A model generated the notes under the pieces. The model worked only from the letters and a program-made list of their open reading frames with translations. It was not told the origin of the DNA and did no database searches. Made by a program: the position numbers and the translations under genes. Shown here piece by piece: positions 1-8,908 of a stretch of DNA of 64,000 bases (position 1 is its first letter; the number at the start of each line of letters is the position of its first letter). Source of the DNA: Malaciobacter marinus (GTDB lineage: Bacteria > Campylobacterota > Campylobacteria > Campylobacterales > Arcobacteraceae); contig NZ_CP032101.1 of NCBI RefSeq assembly GCF_003544855.1, positions 992,001 through 1,056,000 on the forward strand, read 5' to 3'.

Positions 1-1
1 T

Positions 2-2788
2 CTTACTGTAAAAAAAGTTTATCTTTTAAAAGCTTTTATTGAGTATTTAGACCAAGCTGTTTTAACAATTAATGCAGATACCATACTAAATACACTTACA
101 ACACATCATAAAATTTCAAATCTTTTCTTAAACTACTTTTACAAAAAATTTGATCCAAAACAAAAAGCTAAAAGAAAACAAGATTTAGAAAACTTACAGT
201 TAGAAATCGAAGATGAAATAAAAATAATTCCTCAAATAATTGATGATAAAATTTTAAAATTGACTTTTTCTTTTTTAAAGTCACTTTTAAGAACTAATTA
301 TTTTTTAAATAAAGAAACAATAGCTTTTAAAATTGATACAAAATGTTTTTCAGAAAACTTAAGAGGTTTACAACCAAATATCGAAAACTTTATTTATCAT
401 TCTGATTTTTATGGAATTCATTTAAGAATGAGTAAAATTTCAAGAGGTGGTCTTAGATGGAGTGATAGACATGAAGATTATCGACAAGAGATAAAATCTC
501 TTATGATTACACAAGAGGGAAAAAACTCTATTATTATTCCAGATGGTTCAAAAGGTGGATTTGTAATAAATAAAGATATAGCAGAAATCACAAAAGAGTA
601 TTTTGAACAAATCTACTCTTTATTTATTAATTCAAATTTAGATTTAGTTGACAATATGATAAATGGCAAAATTGTAAGAGATGAAAGAATCGTGGCTTAT
701 GATGGTGATGATGCATATTTTGTAGTTGCTGCTGATAAGGGAACTGCTTCTATGAGTGATGTTGCAAATGATATAGCAATTAGTAGAGGCTATTGGCTAG
801 GTGATGCTTTTGCAAGTGGTGGTTCAAATGGTTATGGACATAAAGATTTAGGTATTACTGCTCGTGGTTCTTTAATGTCAACAAAAAGATTTTTTATAGA
901 AGAGGGTATTGATATTTACAAAGACCCAATTACTGTAATGGGACTTGGTTCTATGAGTGGTGATGTTTTTGGAAATGGAATGATAGAATCAGACAAGTTC
1001 AAGCTACTTGCAGCAATTGGTCATAAAGAGATATTTATTGATCCAAATCCTGATTTAAAAGTAAGTTTTGAAGAGAGAAAAAGACTTTTTAATTCAAAGC
1101 AAGGAAGTTGGGGCTTTTATGATAAAGAAAAGATTTCAAAAGGTGGTGGAGTATTTTTAAGAAGTGAAAAAGAAATAGTTTTAACACCTGAAATAAAAAA
1201 ACTTATTGGTACAAGTAAAAAAACTCTTAGTGGAGAAGAGCTTTGTGTAAAACTTCTTACTTTGCATGTTGATTTATTATTTAATGGTGGAGTTGGAACT
1301 TATGTAAAGGCAAGTGATGAAAATAGTCTTGACATAGGTGATAAACAAAATGAAGCAGTAAGAGTAGATGCAACAGATATAAAAGCAAGAATTGTAAGTG
1401 AGGGTGGAAACTTAGGATTTACTCAAAAAGCTAGAATTGAATACGCTTTAAATGGTGGAAAGATAAATATAGATGGTATTGATAATGCAGGTGGAGTAAA
1501 TACTTCTGACCATGAAGTAAATTTAAAGATTTTATTAAATATTATAAAAGAGCAAGGCTTACTTTGTGAGCAAGAAACAAAAGCAACACTACATAGCTTG
1601 ACAGACCAAGTTGTAAATTTAGTATTGCAAAATAACTATAATCAATCTTTTGTAATATCTATGGATGAAAGACTTTCAAGAAAGCATAGAAATAACTTTA
1701 TAAAAACAATAGAGATTTTAGAAAAATATGTAACAGCTTTTAATAGACATGACTTTTATATCCCTAAAAATGAAAATATAGAAGATGTAGTTGATATAAA
1801 TGATTCAATTGTAAGACCTGTACTAAGTTCTCTTTTATCATATTCAAAAATATTTATTAAACAAACTCTTTTAGAATCAACTTTAGTAGATGAACAGTTT
1901 GCATCGCAATATCTTTATAGATATTTCCCTAAATCATTTGTAAGTGCATATGAACACGAAATAACAAGTCACCCTTTAAAAAGAGAAATAATTGCTACAA
2001 AAATTGCAGATATAATTATAAACTCACAAGGATGTACTTTTATAGGAGATTATGAAAAATTAGGTAAAGAGAAGTTTTTACAAAAAATAAAATCATATTT
2101 AATTGTAAAACAATTATTTGGTTCAAATGAAATAAGAGAAAAAATCTATTCTCAAGATTATATTATGAATATTGATAAACAATATAAACTAATTGCAAAA
2201 TTAGAGTATATTTTATTTACAAGTACTAAATGGATGGTTAAATATATGAATAAAACTCAAGTTGACTCAGCTCATATACTTGATCATAAAGATGAACTAT
2301 TCTCACAACTTACTGAGATTCATACTCAAAAAATAGAAGAGTTGATTCCTAATGATGAAGAGTTTAATCTTTTCTTTAGTGTTATTGATTACTTAAGATT
2401 TGCCGTTGCAGGAGTAGTTATTAAAGAGAATACTCATCATTCATTTAAAGATGTAATAGTACTATTTTATCAATTAATTCATGAGTTTAATATTTTAGAA
2501 ATAATTGTTTCTTTAAGTAAGTTAAAACTTCATTCAAGAAATGATGTTATACTTAGAAATCAGGTTTTACAGTTTATTGACTATATTGTTGTTCACTATA
2601 CAAAAAAGATATTAAATTTCAAGAGAATAAATGAAGCTCCTGAAACTGCTTTTTCAAATTTTATTGCAAATGAAAAAGAGACTTTTTATAGACTAAGAGA
2701 TCATCTTGATGTATTTATGACAAAAGAAGAAAAAGATATAAAAGATATTGTAACAACAGTAAATCAACTAATGGTTTCTACTATATAA
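2..2788 (+). CDS. NAD-specific glutamate dehydrogenase, large type (5' end outside the window)
   Basis: Oxidatively deaminates glutamate to 2-oxoglutarate, feeding amino-acid carbon into the TCA cycle. The frame is open from base 2, so the true start lies upstream; 928 residues are visible. The signature of the large bacterial GDH family is clear: RGGLRWSDR, then PDGSKGGF, then VGTYVKASDE and VSEGGNLGFTQKAR in the nucleotide-binding half, and DNAGGVNTSDHE. The last 350 or so residues are the helical C-terminal region of this family. It may use the glutamate made by the 5-oxoprolinase block at 38-40 kb, but the two loci are far apart and that link is inference. No hairpin terminator is obvious after the stop. 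Confidence 0.93.
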   Translation, partial: LTVKKVYLLKAFIEYLDQAVLTINADTILNTLTTHHKISNLFLNYFYKKFDPKQKAKRKQDLENLQLEIEDEIKIIPQIIDDKILKLTFSFLKSLLRTNYFLNKETIAFKIDTKCFSENLRGLQPNIENFIYHSDFYGIHLRMSKISRGGLRWSDRHEDYRQEIKSLMITQEGKNSIIIPDGSKGGFVINKDIAEITKEYFEQIYSLFINSNLDLVDNMINGKIVRDERIVAYDGDDAYFVVAADKGTASMSDVANDIAISRGYWLGDAFASGGSNGYGHKDLGITARGSLMSTKRFFIEEGIDIYKDPITVMGLGSMSGDVFGNGMIESDKFKLLAAIGHKEIFIDPNPDLKVSFEERKRLFNSKQGSWGFYDKEKISKGGGVFLRSEKEIVLTPEIKKLIGTSKKTLSGEELCVKLLTLHVDLLFNGGVGTYVKASDENSLDIGDKQNEAVRVDATDIKARIVSEGGNLGFTQKARIEYALNGGKINIDGIDNAGGVNTSDHEVNLKILLNIIKEQGLLCEQETKATLHSLTDQVVNLVLQNNYNQSFVISMDERLSRKHRNNFIKTIEILEKYVTAFNRHDFYIPKNENIEDVVDINDSIVRPVLSSLLSYSKIFIKQTLLESTLVDEQFASQYLYRYFPKSFVSAYEHEITSHPLKREIIATKIADIIINSQGCTFIGDYEKLGKEKFLQKIKSYLIVKQLFGSNEIREKIYSQDYIMNIDKQYKLIAKLEYILFTSTKWMVKYMNKTQVDSAHILDHKDELFSQLTEIHTQKIEELIPNDEEFNLFFSVIDYLRFAVAGVVIKENTHHSFKDVIVLFYQLIHEFNILEIIVSLSKLKLHSRNDVILRNQVLQFIDYIVVHYTKKILNFKRINEAPETAFSNFIANEKETFYRLRDHLDVFMTKEEKDIKDIVTTVNQLMVSTI

Positions 2789-2912
2789 TTATAATATGCA
2801 CTTTTGTGTATATTATAAATGTAAGTTTAAAAAGTATCATAACTTAAACTTATGACCTTTTAGTTAAGAAATTATTAGTTATATTGGCTTAATAATATAA
2901 AGGAGTCATATT

Positions 2913-3128
2913 ATGAGTAAGTATGAAGATGACGAGTTAAGTATGCATAAAATTGAAGATTATGATGGAAATGAATCTAAAAGTAAAAGAAATACTGTAA
3001 GATTAGTAATTGCCTTAATAATAATTGTAGGGGCTATATACGCAAGCTTTAGATACAATTATAGTCAAATGGATGATGATTATGTAGGAACACAAGAAAA
3101 TCCAGGGATTGACACTTCAAAAAGATGA
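2913..3128 (+). CDS. Small single-pass membrane protein, unknown function
   Basis: A 71-residue protein with a charged N-terminal tail (acidic then basic, residues 1-29), one membrane segment at about residues 30-47, and a short acidic, glycine-containing tail. An AAAGGAG ribosome site lies about 9 bases before the ATG. Its stop is followed after three bases by the ATG of the SagB-like nitroreductase, so the two are very probably co-transcribed. I do not recognise a family. The composition suggests a membrane anchor or small subunit, but nothing shows its partner. Confidence 0.7.
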   Translation: MSKYEDDELSMHKIEDYDGNESKSKRNTVRLVIALIIIVGAIYASFRYNYSQMDDDYVGTQENPGIDTSKR

Positions 3129-3131
3129 TAA

Positions 3132-4412
3132 ATGAAATTTGATGAATTTTTTGATTATCATCTAAATACAAAACATTCATACTTTTCTGTTAGAAACTAT
3201 CCAAATCGATTAAGTTGGGAAAATCAACCAATGGTTTTCAAATCATATGATAGTTTTGAAAAGTATGAATTAGATTTAGATTTTATAAATCATAGCTTTT
3301 TATATTATATTGCAGGATTAAGTGCAAAAAAAATCTATCCAAATGTAGAGTATTATCTAAGAATAAATCCTAGTGCAGGTGCTCTTTATCCAAATGAAAT
3401 ATATTTTCAAAGTAGAAACAATGAGAATATAAAAGATGGTATTTATCATTTTGATATTAAAAGTTCAAGTATTACACTATTAAAAGAGATTACAAATGAT
3501 GGAATTGAGCCTTTATTAAATTATAAGTACAAAGTAAATGGTTTTATTTTCTTTATTTCATCACTATATTTTCGTTCTTCTTGGAAGTATAAAAATAGAG
3601 CATTAAGATATTGTTTACTTGATTCTGGGCATTTACTAGGAACTTTAGAAGCTAGTAGTTTTTTACATGACAAAAAGTATAAAATCATTTATGATTTTGA
3701 TAAAAAGGCTTTAAATAAACTATTTAATTTTTCAAATGAAGAGTTTTTTCAAGCAAGTGTAGTTGTAGGTTCAAACTCTTTAGAAGAGGTAGAAAAAGTA
3801 TGTAACTTAGATTTACCAAAAGTGGATGGAACTTACTATTTTGAAGAAAATGAGTTAATTCAAGAAGCTTATGAAAAATCTTTAAACATTAAGCAAAAGC
3901 ATTCACAAAATTTATCTCCAAACTTTTTTTATAACAAAGAAATATTTAAACAAACAGTTTTTAAAAGGCGCTCAATTAGAGATTTTAGTTTAAAAGCTAT
4001 AAAAAAAGATGAGTTTTTAAAAGTATTAGAGATTTTAAATGAGCCAATTACAAGTGATTGTGATGAAGCCATTGATATTTATTGTGTTATAAATAGAGTT
4101 GTTTCTATGCCTTTGGGTTTATATAAAGATAATACTTATATAAAAGAGGGTGATTTTAAAACAAAAGCTGGTTATTTATGTTTAGAGCAAGATTTAGGAA
4201 AAGATAGTGCCGTTACTTTTTTTCTTACTACAAAATCAAAAAACTATCAAGCAGCTTATCAAAAAGCAGGAATTATAGGTCATAGACTATATTTGATTGC
4301 AAATTATTTAGGTTATGGATGTAGTGGAATTGGCGCTTATTATGATGATGAGGTTTGTGAATTTATAGAAGATAATAGTATGGTTTTATATGCTTTAGCT
4401 ATTGGAAACTAA
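3132..4412 (+). CDS. SagB/ThcOx-type nitroreductase-family flavoprotein, two-domain
   Basis: Probable FMN-dependent oxidoreductase of 426 residues. Two nitroreductase-like halves are visible: the N-terminal half carries the PSAGALYPNE signature of SagB-type dehydrogenases (about residues 80-90) and a GHLLGTLEAS helix; the C-terminal half has RRSIRDFS (about residue 282) and a GHRLYLIANYLGYGCSGIGAYY helix region, the usual FMN-binding end. SagB homologues oxidise azolines in thiazole/oxazole-modified peptides, but no YcaO, leader peptide or cyclodehydratase gene is nearby, so the substrate is unknown. It follows the small membrane protein with a three-base gap, and a hairpin at 4406-4428 overlaps its stop. 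Confidence 0.8.
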   Translation: MKFDEFFDYHLNTKHSYFSVRNYPNRLSWENQPMVFKSYDSFEKYELDLDFINHSFLYYIAGLSAKKIYPNVEYYLRINPSAGALYPNEIYFQSRNNENIKDGIYHFDIKSSSITLLKEITNDGIEPLLNYKYKVNGFIFFISSLYFRSSWKYKNRALRYCLLDSGHLLGTLEASSFLHDKKYKIIYDFDKKALNKLFNFSNEEFFQASVVVGSNSLEEVEKVCNLDLPKVDGTYYFEENELIQEAYEKSLNIKQKHSQNLSPNFFYNKEIFKQTVFKRRSIRDFSLKAIKKDEFLKVLEILNEPITSDCDEAIDIYCVINRVVSMPLGLYKDNTYIKEGDFKTKAGYLCLEQDLGKDSAVTFFLTTKSKNYQAAYQKAGIIGHRLYLIANYLGYGCSGIGAYYDDEVCEFIEDNSMVLYALAIGN

Positions 4413-4428
4413 GCATAAAGCTTAGTTT
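4406..4428. terminator. Shared hairpin between convergent genes
   Basis: Perfect 9-bp stem (AAACTAAGC / GCTTAGTTT) with a 5-base loop. It covers the stop of the nitroreductase gene and reaches the stop of the hemoglobin gene on the other strand, so it could end transcription in both directions. Confidence 0.65.
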
Positions 4429-4856
4429 TCATTACTATTCATCATCCAAATAGAGAAAATATCTATATAGTTCCAAAAAGATTGTTTTATATCATCTTCA
4501 ATATCAAGTGGAGCAAGTACCATCGCATAACTTTCTAACCAAATTCGTCTTGCTTCTTGGTTTATCTTAAAAGGACTATGTCTTGCTGCCATCATTGGTG
4601 CACCTCTTTTTTCATTGAAGTATTTAGGTCCTCCACAAATTTGTATAAAAAAATCTGCTGAGTGTTCTTTTGCTTTTTCAAAGCCTTCATCTGTTGGAGG
4701 GAAAAGTCCTTTTATATTACTTTGTCTTAATAAATCATAATGATCAGATACTAATTTTCTTATTTTCTCTTCTCCTAAAACTTCTAAAAATCTAGGATCA
4801 GGAAGATTTACAGGAGGCCTAATTCCTACGTGTCCAGCTGTTATATTAAATTGCAT
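4422..4856 (-). CDS. Truncated hemoglobin, group II-like
   Basis: A 144-residue haem protein expected to bind O2 or NO, probably for nitrosative or oxygen stress. Candidate key residues are a B10-type Tyr40, proximal His93 in MMAARHSPF and the group II/III Trp106 in RRIWLESY; the GGPKYFNEKRG segment before them is typical of group II. The first 18 residues are an extension rich in Gly and Pro. It is single-domain and monocistronic, with an AAAGG site before the ATG. This is a different type from the group III Ctb and single-domain Cgb globins known in Campylobacter jejuni. Confidence 0.85.
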   Translation of the reverse strand: MQFNITAGHVGIRPPVNLPDPRFLEVLGEEKIRKLVSDHYDLLRQSNIKGLFPPTDEGFEKAKEHSADFFIQICGGPKYFNEKRGAPMMAARHSPFKINQEARRIWLESYAMVLAPLDIEDDIKQSFWNYIDIFSIWMMNSNEN

Positions 4857-4950
4857 ATTATAACCTTTGTTTTTGTGAAAATATACACTTATATTAATAT
4901 AAAAAAAAGAAAAATTACTATTAGGTTTTAAATTTAATATTTCTTTTTGT

Positions 4951-6372
4951 TTAGCTTTTTTTTGCTCTTTTTACAATATTTGTAATCATATTATTAAAAA
5001 CAAAATAGTGTAAAGGAATAAGAGTATACCAATAAGCTCTACCTAAGACCCCTTTAGGATAAAAGTATGCAGATTGAATAAGTTTGTCATCTTTTATTTT
5101 AAATTCAAGCCAAGCACTACCTGGAATTTTCATTTGTGCAAATAAAAGTAATCTTTCATTTTCTTTAATATCAACGACTTTCCAAAAGTCCAAACTATCT
5201 CCAACTCTTAACTCATCTTGGCTTCTTCTACCTCTTTTTAGTCCAACTCCTCCAATAATTTTATCAATTATTCCTCTAAGTTCCCATAAAAAATCATAAT
5301 CAAACCATCCTTGTTTACCACCAATACTAATAAAGCTTTTATAAACTTTACTTTTAGAAATATCTGAAATATCAATCTCTTTTCTATCAATAAAAATTGC
5401 ATCTGCTATCTCTTTTGTATGATTTTTCTCCCAAATCTTTCCAGCATTATCACTCCATCTACTAATTACTTGGTTTGTCTCTATTTCTTTAACAGCCTTT
5501 TTTACCGCATCTATAAAAGGCATAGGAGTTATATCTTTAAAATACTTTTTTGCATTATCATTTTGTACTACAACTTCTGATTTTAAACCCTCAATTAATG
5601 CTTTTGCAACTTTAAAAGGAACAGGAGTAAATAAATTAAGCCAATAAGATGATAAATTAATTGTTAAAAATGGAAGTGGTATTATATATCTTTTTAAGCC
5701 TAAAGCTTTTGCTGTTTGAAGCATCATTTGTTTATATGTCAATTGTTCAGCTCCAATATCAACTATTAAATTTTCTTTTTCTTGTAAAAATAATGATTTT
5801 TCTAAATATTCTAAAACATCATCAACTGCAATTGGTTGAGCTTTAGTTAATACCCATTTTGGTGTAGTCATAACAGGTAGTTTTTCTGTTAGATTTCTAA
5901 TTATTTCAAAACTTGTACTTCCAGAACCTATGATAACACCTGCTCGAATCCAAATCGTTTGAACATCTTTTTGATTACTTAAAACTTCTCCTGTTTCTAA
6001 TCTACTAAGTAAGTGTTCACTTGTATCACTATTTTTTACTCCAAGTCCACCAAGATATATTACTCTTTTTACATTGCACTTTTTTGCAACTTCTATAAAA
6101 TTTTGTGCTGAAATTTTATCTAAGTTTTTGTAATCAGTTCTATTTAAAGAGTGAATTAAATAATAAGCAGTATCAACATCTTTTAGTGCTTCTTTTAAAC
6201 TCTCTTTATTAAATGTATCACCCTCAAAAACTTCGATATCTTTTTCAATATTAGAAGATAAGCTTTTTTTGTTTCTTACAAATAATCTAAGTGAAATATT
6301 TTTATTTTCCTTTAGCTTTTGTTTTAACCTTCTTCCAATATATCCTGTTGTGCCTGTAAGTAATACTTTCAT
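4951..6372 (-). CDS. SDR-family NAD(P)-binding protein with C-terminal DUF2867
   Basis: A 473-residue protein. The N-terminal 300 residues are an atypical/extended short-chain dehydrogenase-like Rossmann fold, with the nucleotide loop TGTTGYIG (residues 7-14), YLIHSL and GSGSTSFE segments. The C-terminal 150 residues (from about 320, with GGKQGWFDYDFLWELRG and GDSLDFWKV) match the DUF2867 layout that is often fused to this domain. The family is annotated as complex I intermediate-like or nucleoside-diphosphate-sugar epimerase-like, but no reaction is established. The gene stands alone with an AGGAT ribosome site. Confidence 0.8.
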   Translation of the reverse strand: MKVLLTGTTGYIGRRLKQKLKENKNISLRLFVRNKKSLSSNIEKDIEVFEGDTFNKESLKEALKDVDTAYYLIHSLNRTDYKNLDKISAQNFIEVAKKCNVKRVIYLGGLGVKNSDTSEHLLSRLETGEVLSNQKDVQTIWIRAGVIIGSGSTSFEIIRNLTEKLPVMTTPKWVLTKAQPIAVDDVLEYLEKSLFLQEKENLIVDIGAEQLTYKQMMLQTAKALGLKRYIIPLPFLTINLSSYWLNLFTPVPFKVAKALIEGLKSEVVVQNDNAKKYFKDITPMPFIDAVKKAVKEIETNQVISRWSDNAGKIWEKNHTKEIADAIFIDRKEIDISDISKSKVYKSFISIGGKQGWFDYDFLWELRGIIDKIIGGVGLKRGRRSQDELRVGDSLDFWKVVDIKENERLLLFAQMKIPGSAWLEFKIKDDKLIQSAYFYPKGVLGRAYWYTLIPLHYFVFNNMITNIVKRAKKS

Positions 6373-6502
6373 AGTGTATATCCTTTCTAGTTATATTTAT
6401 TGTATCATTTTAAAATGTTATTTGGTATGTTGTTTTTATACGATAAATGTTTATTTATGTGAATGATTTTAATTAATATTGCTATGATGCTATAAGCTCA
6501 AA

Positions 6503-6513
6503 TTAGATAAAAT
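6503..6513 (+). promoter_or_regulatory. Extended -10 promoter element for glnS
   Basis: TTAGATAAAAT, which contains GATAAAAT and fits the gnTAnAAT -10 form known for Campylobacter sigma-70. The identical 11-mer occurs before the Fic antitoxin gene (18064) and the DedA gene (42507). The start codon is 46 bases downstream. Confidence 0.6.
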
Positions 6514-6558
6514 GCAAACCAAAAAAGAAGAGTTTTAAAATAAAAAGGCTTAATAATA

Positions 6559-8859
6559 ATGAATGAAAATAAAGATTTCTTACGTGCAATAGTTGAAGAG
6601 GATTTAAAAAAAGGCAAATACAAAGAAGTAGTTACTAGATTTCCTCCTGAGCCAAATGGTTTTCCTCATATTGGACACGCTAAATCTATTTGTATAAATT
6701 TTGGTATTGCAAAGGATTATAACGGTCATTGTAATTTAAGAATGGATGATACAAATCCAACAACAGAAGATACAAAATATGTAAATGCATTGAAAGATGC
6801 TGTTAAATGGCTTGGCTTTGAATGGGATGAAAAGGTACACTTTACATCTGATTATTTTCCTAAACTTTATGAATATGCAGTAAAGCTTATCAAAATGGGT
6901 AAAGCTTATGTTGACAGTATAAGTGAAGAAGAGATGAAAGAGTATAGAGGAACAGTTACTAAAGCAGGACAAAGAAGTAAATATGCAAATAGAACTATTG
7001 AAGAAAACTTAGAACTTTTTGAAAAAATGAAAAATGGTGAGTTTAAAAATGGTGAACACGTATTAAGAGCAAAGATTGATATGAGTGCTGCAAATATGAA
7101 ACTAAGAGATCCTTTATTATATAGAATTAGACATGCTCATCACTTTAGAACATCTAATGAATGGTATATTTATCCAATGTATGATTTTGCACACTGTTTA
7201 TCTGATTATATTGAAGGTGTTTCTCACTCGATTTGTACACTTGAATTTGAAAACAACAGAGATATTTATGATTGGGTATTAGATACATTAAAGCTAGAAC
7301 CACCAAGACCATATCAATATGAATTTGCAAGATTAGGTGTGAATTATACAGTTATGAGTAAAAGAAAACTTCTTGAATTAGTTGAGGGAAAATATGTTAG
7401 TGGTTGGGATGATCCAAGAATGCCAACAATAGCAGGATATAAAAGAAGAGGATACACACCAGAATCTATTTTAAATTTTTGTGAGCAAATTGGTATTGCA
7501 AAAGCAAACTCTATGGTTGATGTTGCTCAATTAGAGTTTTGTATAAGAGATGATTTAAATCAAAAAGTTCCAAGAGTTATGTGTGTTCTTGACCCACTTA
7601 AAGTAACTATAGAAAATTATGAAAAAGATAATGAGATAATTGAAGCTTCTTATTATCCCCATGATGTACCAAAAGAGGGTTCTAGAAAAATACCTTTTTC
7701 TAAAGAACTTTATATAGAAAGAGAAGATTTTTGTGAAAATCCACCAAAAGGTTATTATAGACTTACTTTAGATCAACCAGTTAGATTAAGACATGGATAT
7801 ATTATCTCTTGTAAGGAAGTAATTAAAGATTCAAATGGAAATATAACTGAAATAAAAGCAGAGTATTATCCTAACTCAAAAAGTGGAAGCGATACAAGTG
7901 GCATAAAAGTAAAAAGTGCTATTCAATGGATAAGTGTTAAAGAAGCAAAAAAAGCTGAAGTAAGACTTTATGATAGGTTGTATAAAAGTGAATCTCCTGA
8001 GGGCTTAGAAGATTTAAATCCTGAGTCATTAAAGATTATAAAAGATGCTTTTGTAGAACCAGCTGTAATTGATGATAAAATAGATGAAAGATTTCAGTTT
8101 GAAAGACAAGGTTATTTTTATAAAGATCCAATTGATTATAGTGATGAATTACCAGTATTTAATAAGATTGTTTCTTTAAAAGACTCATGGGCTAAAAAAA
8201 ATAAAAAAGTAAAAGAAACACCAAAAGAGTCAAAACAAGAACTAAATAAAGTACAAGTTCATGGTGAAGCAGAACCTATGACAGATGAACAAAAGATATT
8301 ATTTGAAAAATACAATTTAAAATTTAAGTTAAATAATGAAGTATCTAATATTTTAGCAAGAGATGAGAAACTTTCATCATTTTTTGAAAATGCATATAAA
8401 GAACTTAGTTCTACTTATAATCAAGCAACTATGCAATTACTTCCTCAAGTAAGTATTTTAGCTAATTATGTAGCAAATGATGTAGCAAAGCAGTTAAAAG
8501 ATAAATCACTAAATGAACTTAAATTTAGTGTAAAAGAGATTATTCAATTAGTTAAAATGGTAGATGATGAAACTATTTCAACAAAAATAGCAAAACAAGT
8601 ATTTGAACAAATGAGCCAAACAGGTGAAGAGCCAAAACAAATAGTTGAAGACAAAGGTTTAATTCAAATAAGTGATACAGCTATTATTTTACCTATAATT
8701 GATGAGGTTATTGAAAATAATCCACAAAATGTACAAAAATTCAAAGATGGGAATAGTAAACTTTTAGGGTTTTTTGTAGGACAAGTTTTAAAAGCTACTT
8801 TGGGAAAAGCAAATCCAAAAGTAGTAAATGAACTTGTAGCTAAAAAGCTACAATCATAA
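6559..8859 (+). CDS. glnS: Glutaminyl-tRNA synthetase with C-terminal YqeY domain
   Basis: Charges tRNA-Gln with glutamine directly. The class I motifs are intact: HIGH within PEPNGFPHIGHAKS (about residues 31-43) and the KMSKS-type loop VMSKRKL (about residue 264). The anticodon-binding beta-barrels extend to about residue 560. A hydrophilic linker (residues 545-585) leads to a GatB/YqeY domain to residue 766, recognisable from KGLIQISD and GFFVGQVLKATLGKANPKVVNE (read in two parts). At 766 residues it is about 200 longer than E. coli GlnRS. A YqeY appendage is known in Deinococcus GlnRS, where it aids tRNA binding. A strong terminator follows. Confidence 0.95.
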   Translation: MNENKDFLRAIVEEDLKKGKYKEVVTRFPPEPNGFPHIGHAKSICINFGIAKDYNGHCNLRMDDTNPTTEDTKYVNALKDAVKWLGFEWDEKVHFTSDYFPKLYEYAVKLIKMGKAYVDSISEEEMKEYRGTVTKAGQRSKYANRTIEENLELFEKMKNGEFKNGEHVLRAKIDMSAANMKLRDPLLYRIRHAHHFRTSNEWYIYPMYDFAHCLSDYIEGVSHSICTLEFENNRDIYDWVLDTLKLEPPRPYQYEFARLGVNYTVMSKRKLLELVEGKYVSGWDDPRMPTIAGYKRRGYTPESILNFCEQIGIAKANSMVDVAQLEFCIRDDLNQKVPRVMCVLDPLKVTIENYEKDNEIIEASYYPHDVPKEGSRKIPFSKELYIEREDFCENPPKGYYRLTLDQPVRLRHGYIISCKEVIKDSNGNITEIKAEYYPNSKSGSDTSGIKVKSAIQWISVKEAKKAEVRLYDRLYKSESPEGLEDLNPESLKIIKDAFVEPAVIDDKIDERFQFERQGYFYKDPIDYSDELPVFNKIVSLKDSWAKKNKKVKETPKESKQELNKVQVHGEAEPMTDEQKILFEKYNLKFKLNNEVSNILARDEKLSSFFENAYKELSSTYNQATMQLLPQVSILANYVANDVAKQLKDKSLNELKFSVKEIIQLVKMVDDETISTKIAKQVFEQMSQTGEEPKQIVEDKGLIQISDTAIILPIIDEVIENNPQNVQKFKDGNSKLLGFFVGQVLKATLGKANPKVVNELVAKKLQS

Positions 8860-8878
8860 AGTAAATTGCTATTTATTT

Positions 8879-8908
8879 AAAGGCTAGTTTTTTAACTAGC
8901 CTTTTTTT
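8879..8908. terminator. Rho-independent terminator of glnS, shared with ciaB
   Basis: Perfect 11-bp stem (AAAGGCTAGTT / AACTAGCCTTT) with a TTTT loop and a T-rich tail on the plus strand. The right arm contains the ciaB stop codon on the minus strand, so the element probably serves both convergent genes. Confidence 0.85.

Noticed and set aside
3132-4412. TOMM (thiazole/oxazole-modified peptide) biosynthetic cluster
   Set aside because: Only a SagB-like oxidase is present; no YcaO protein or precursor peptide was seen on either strand nearby.
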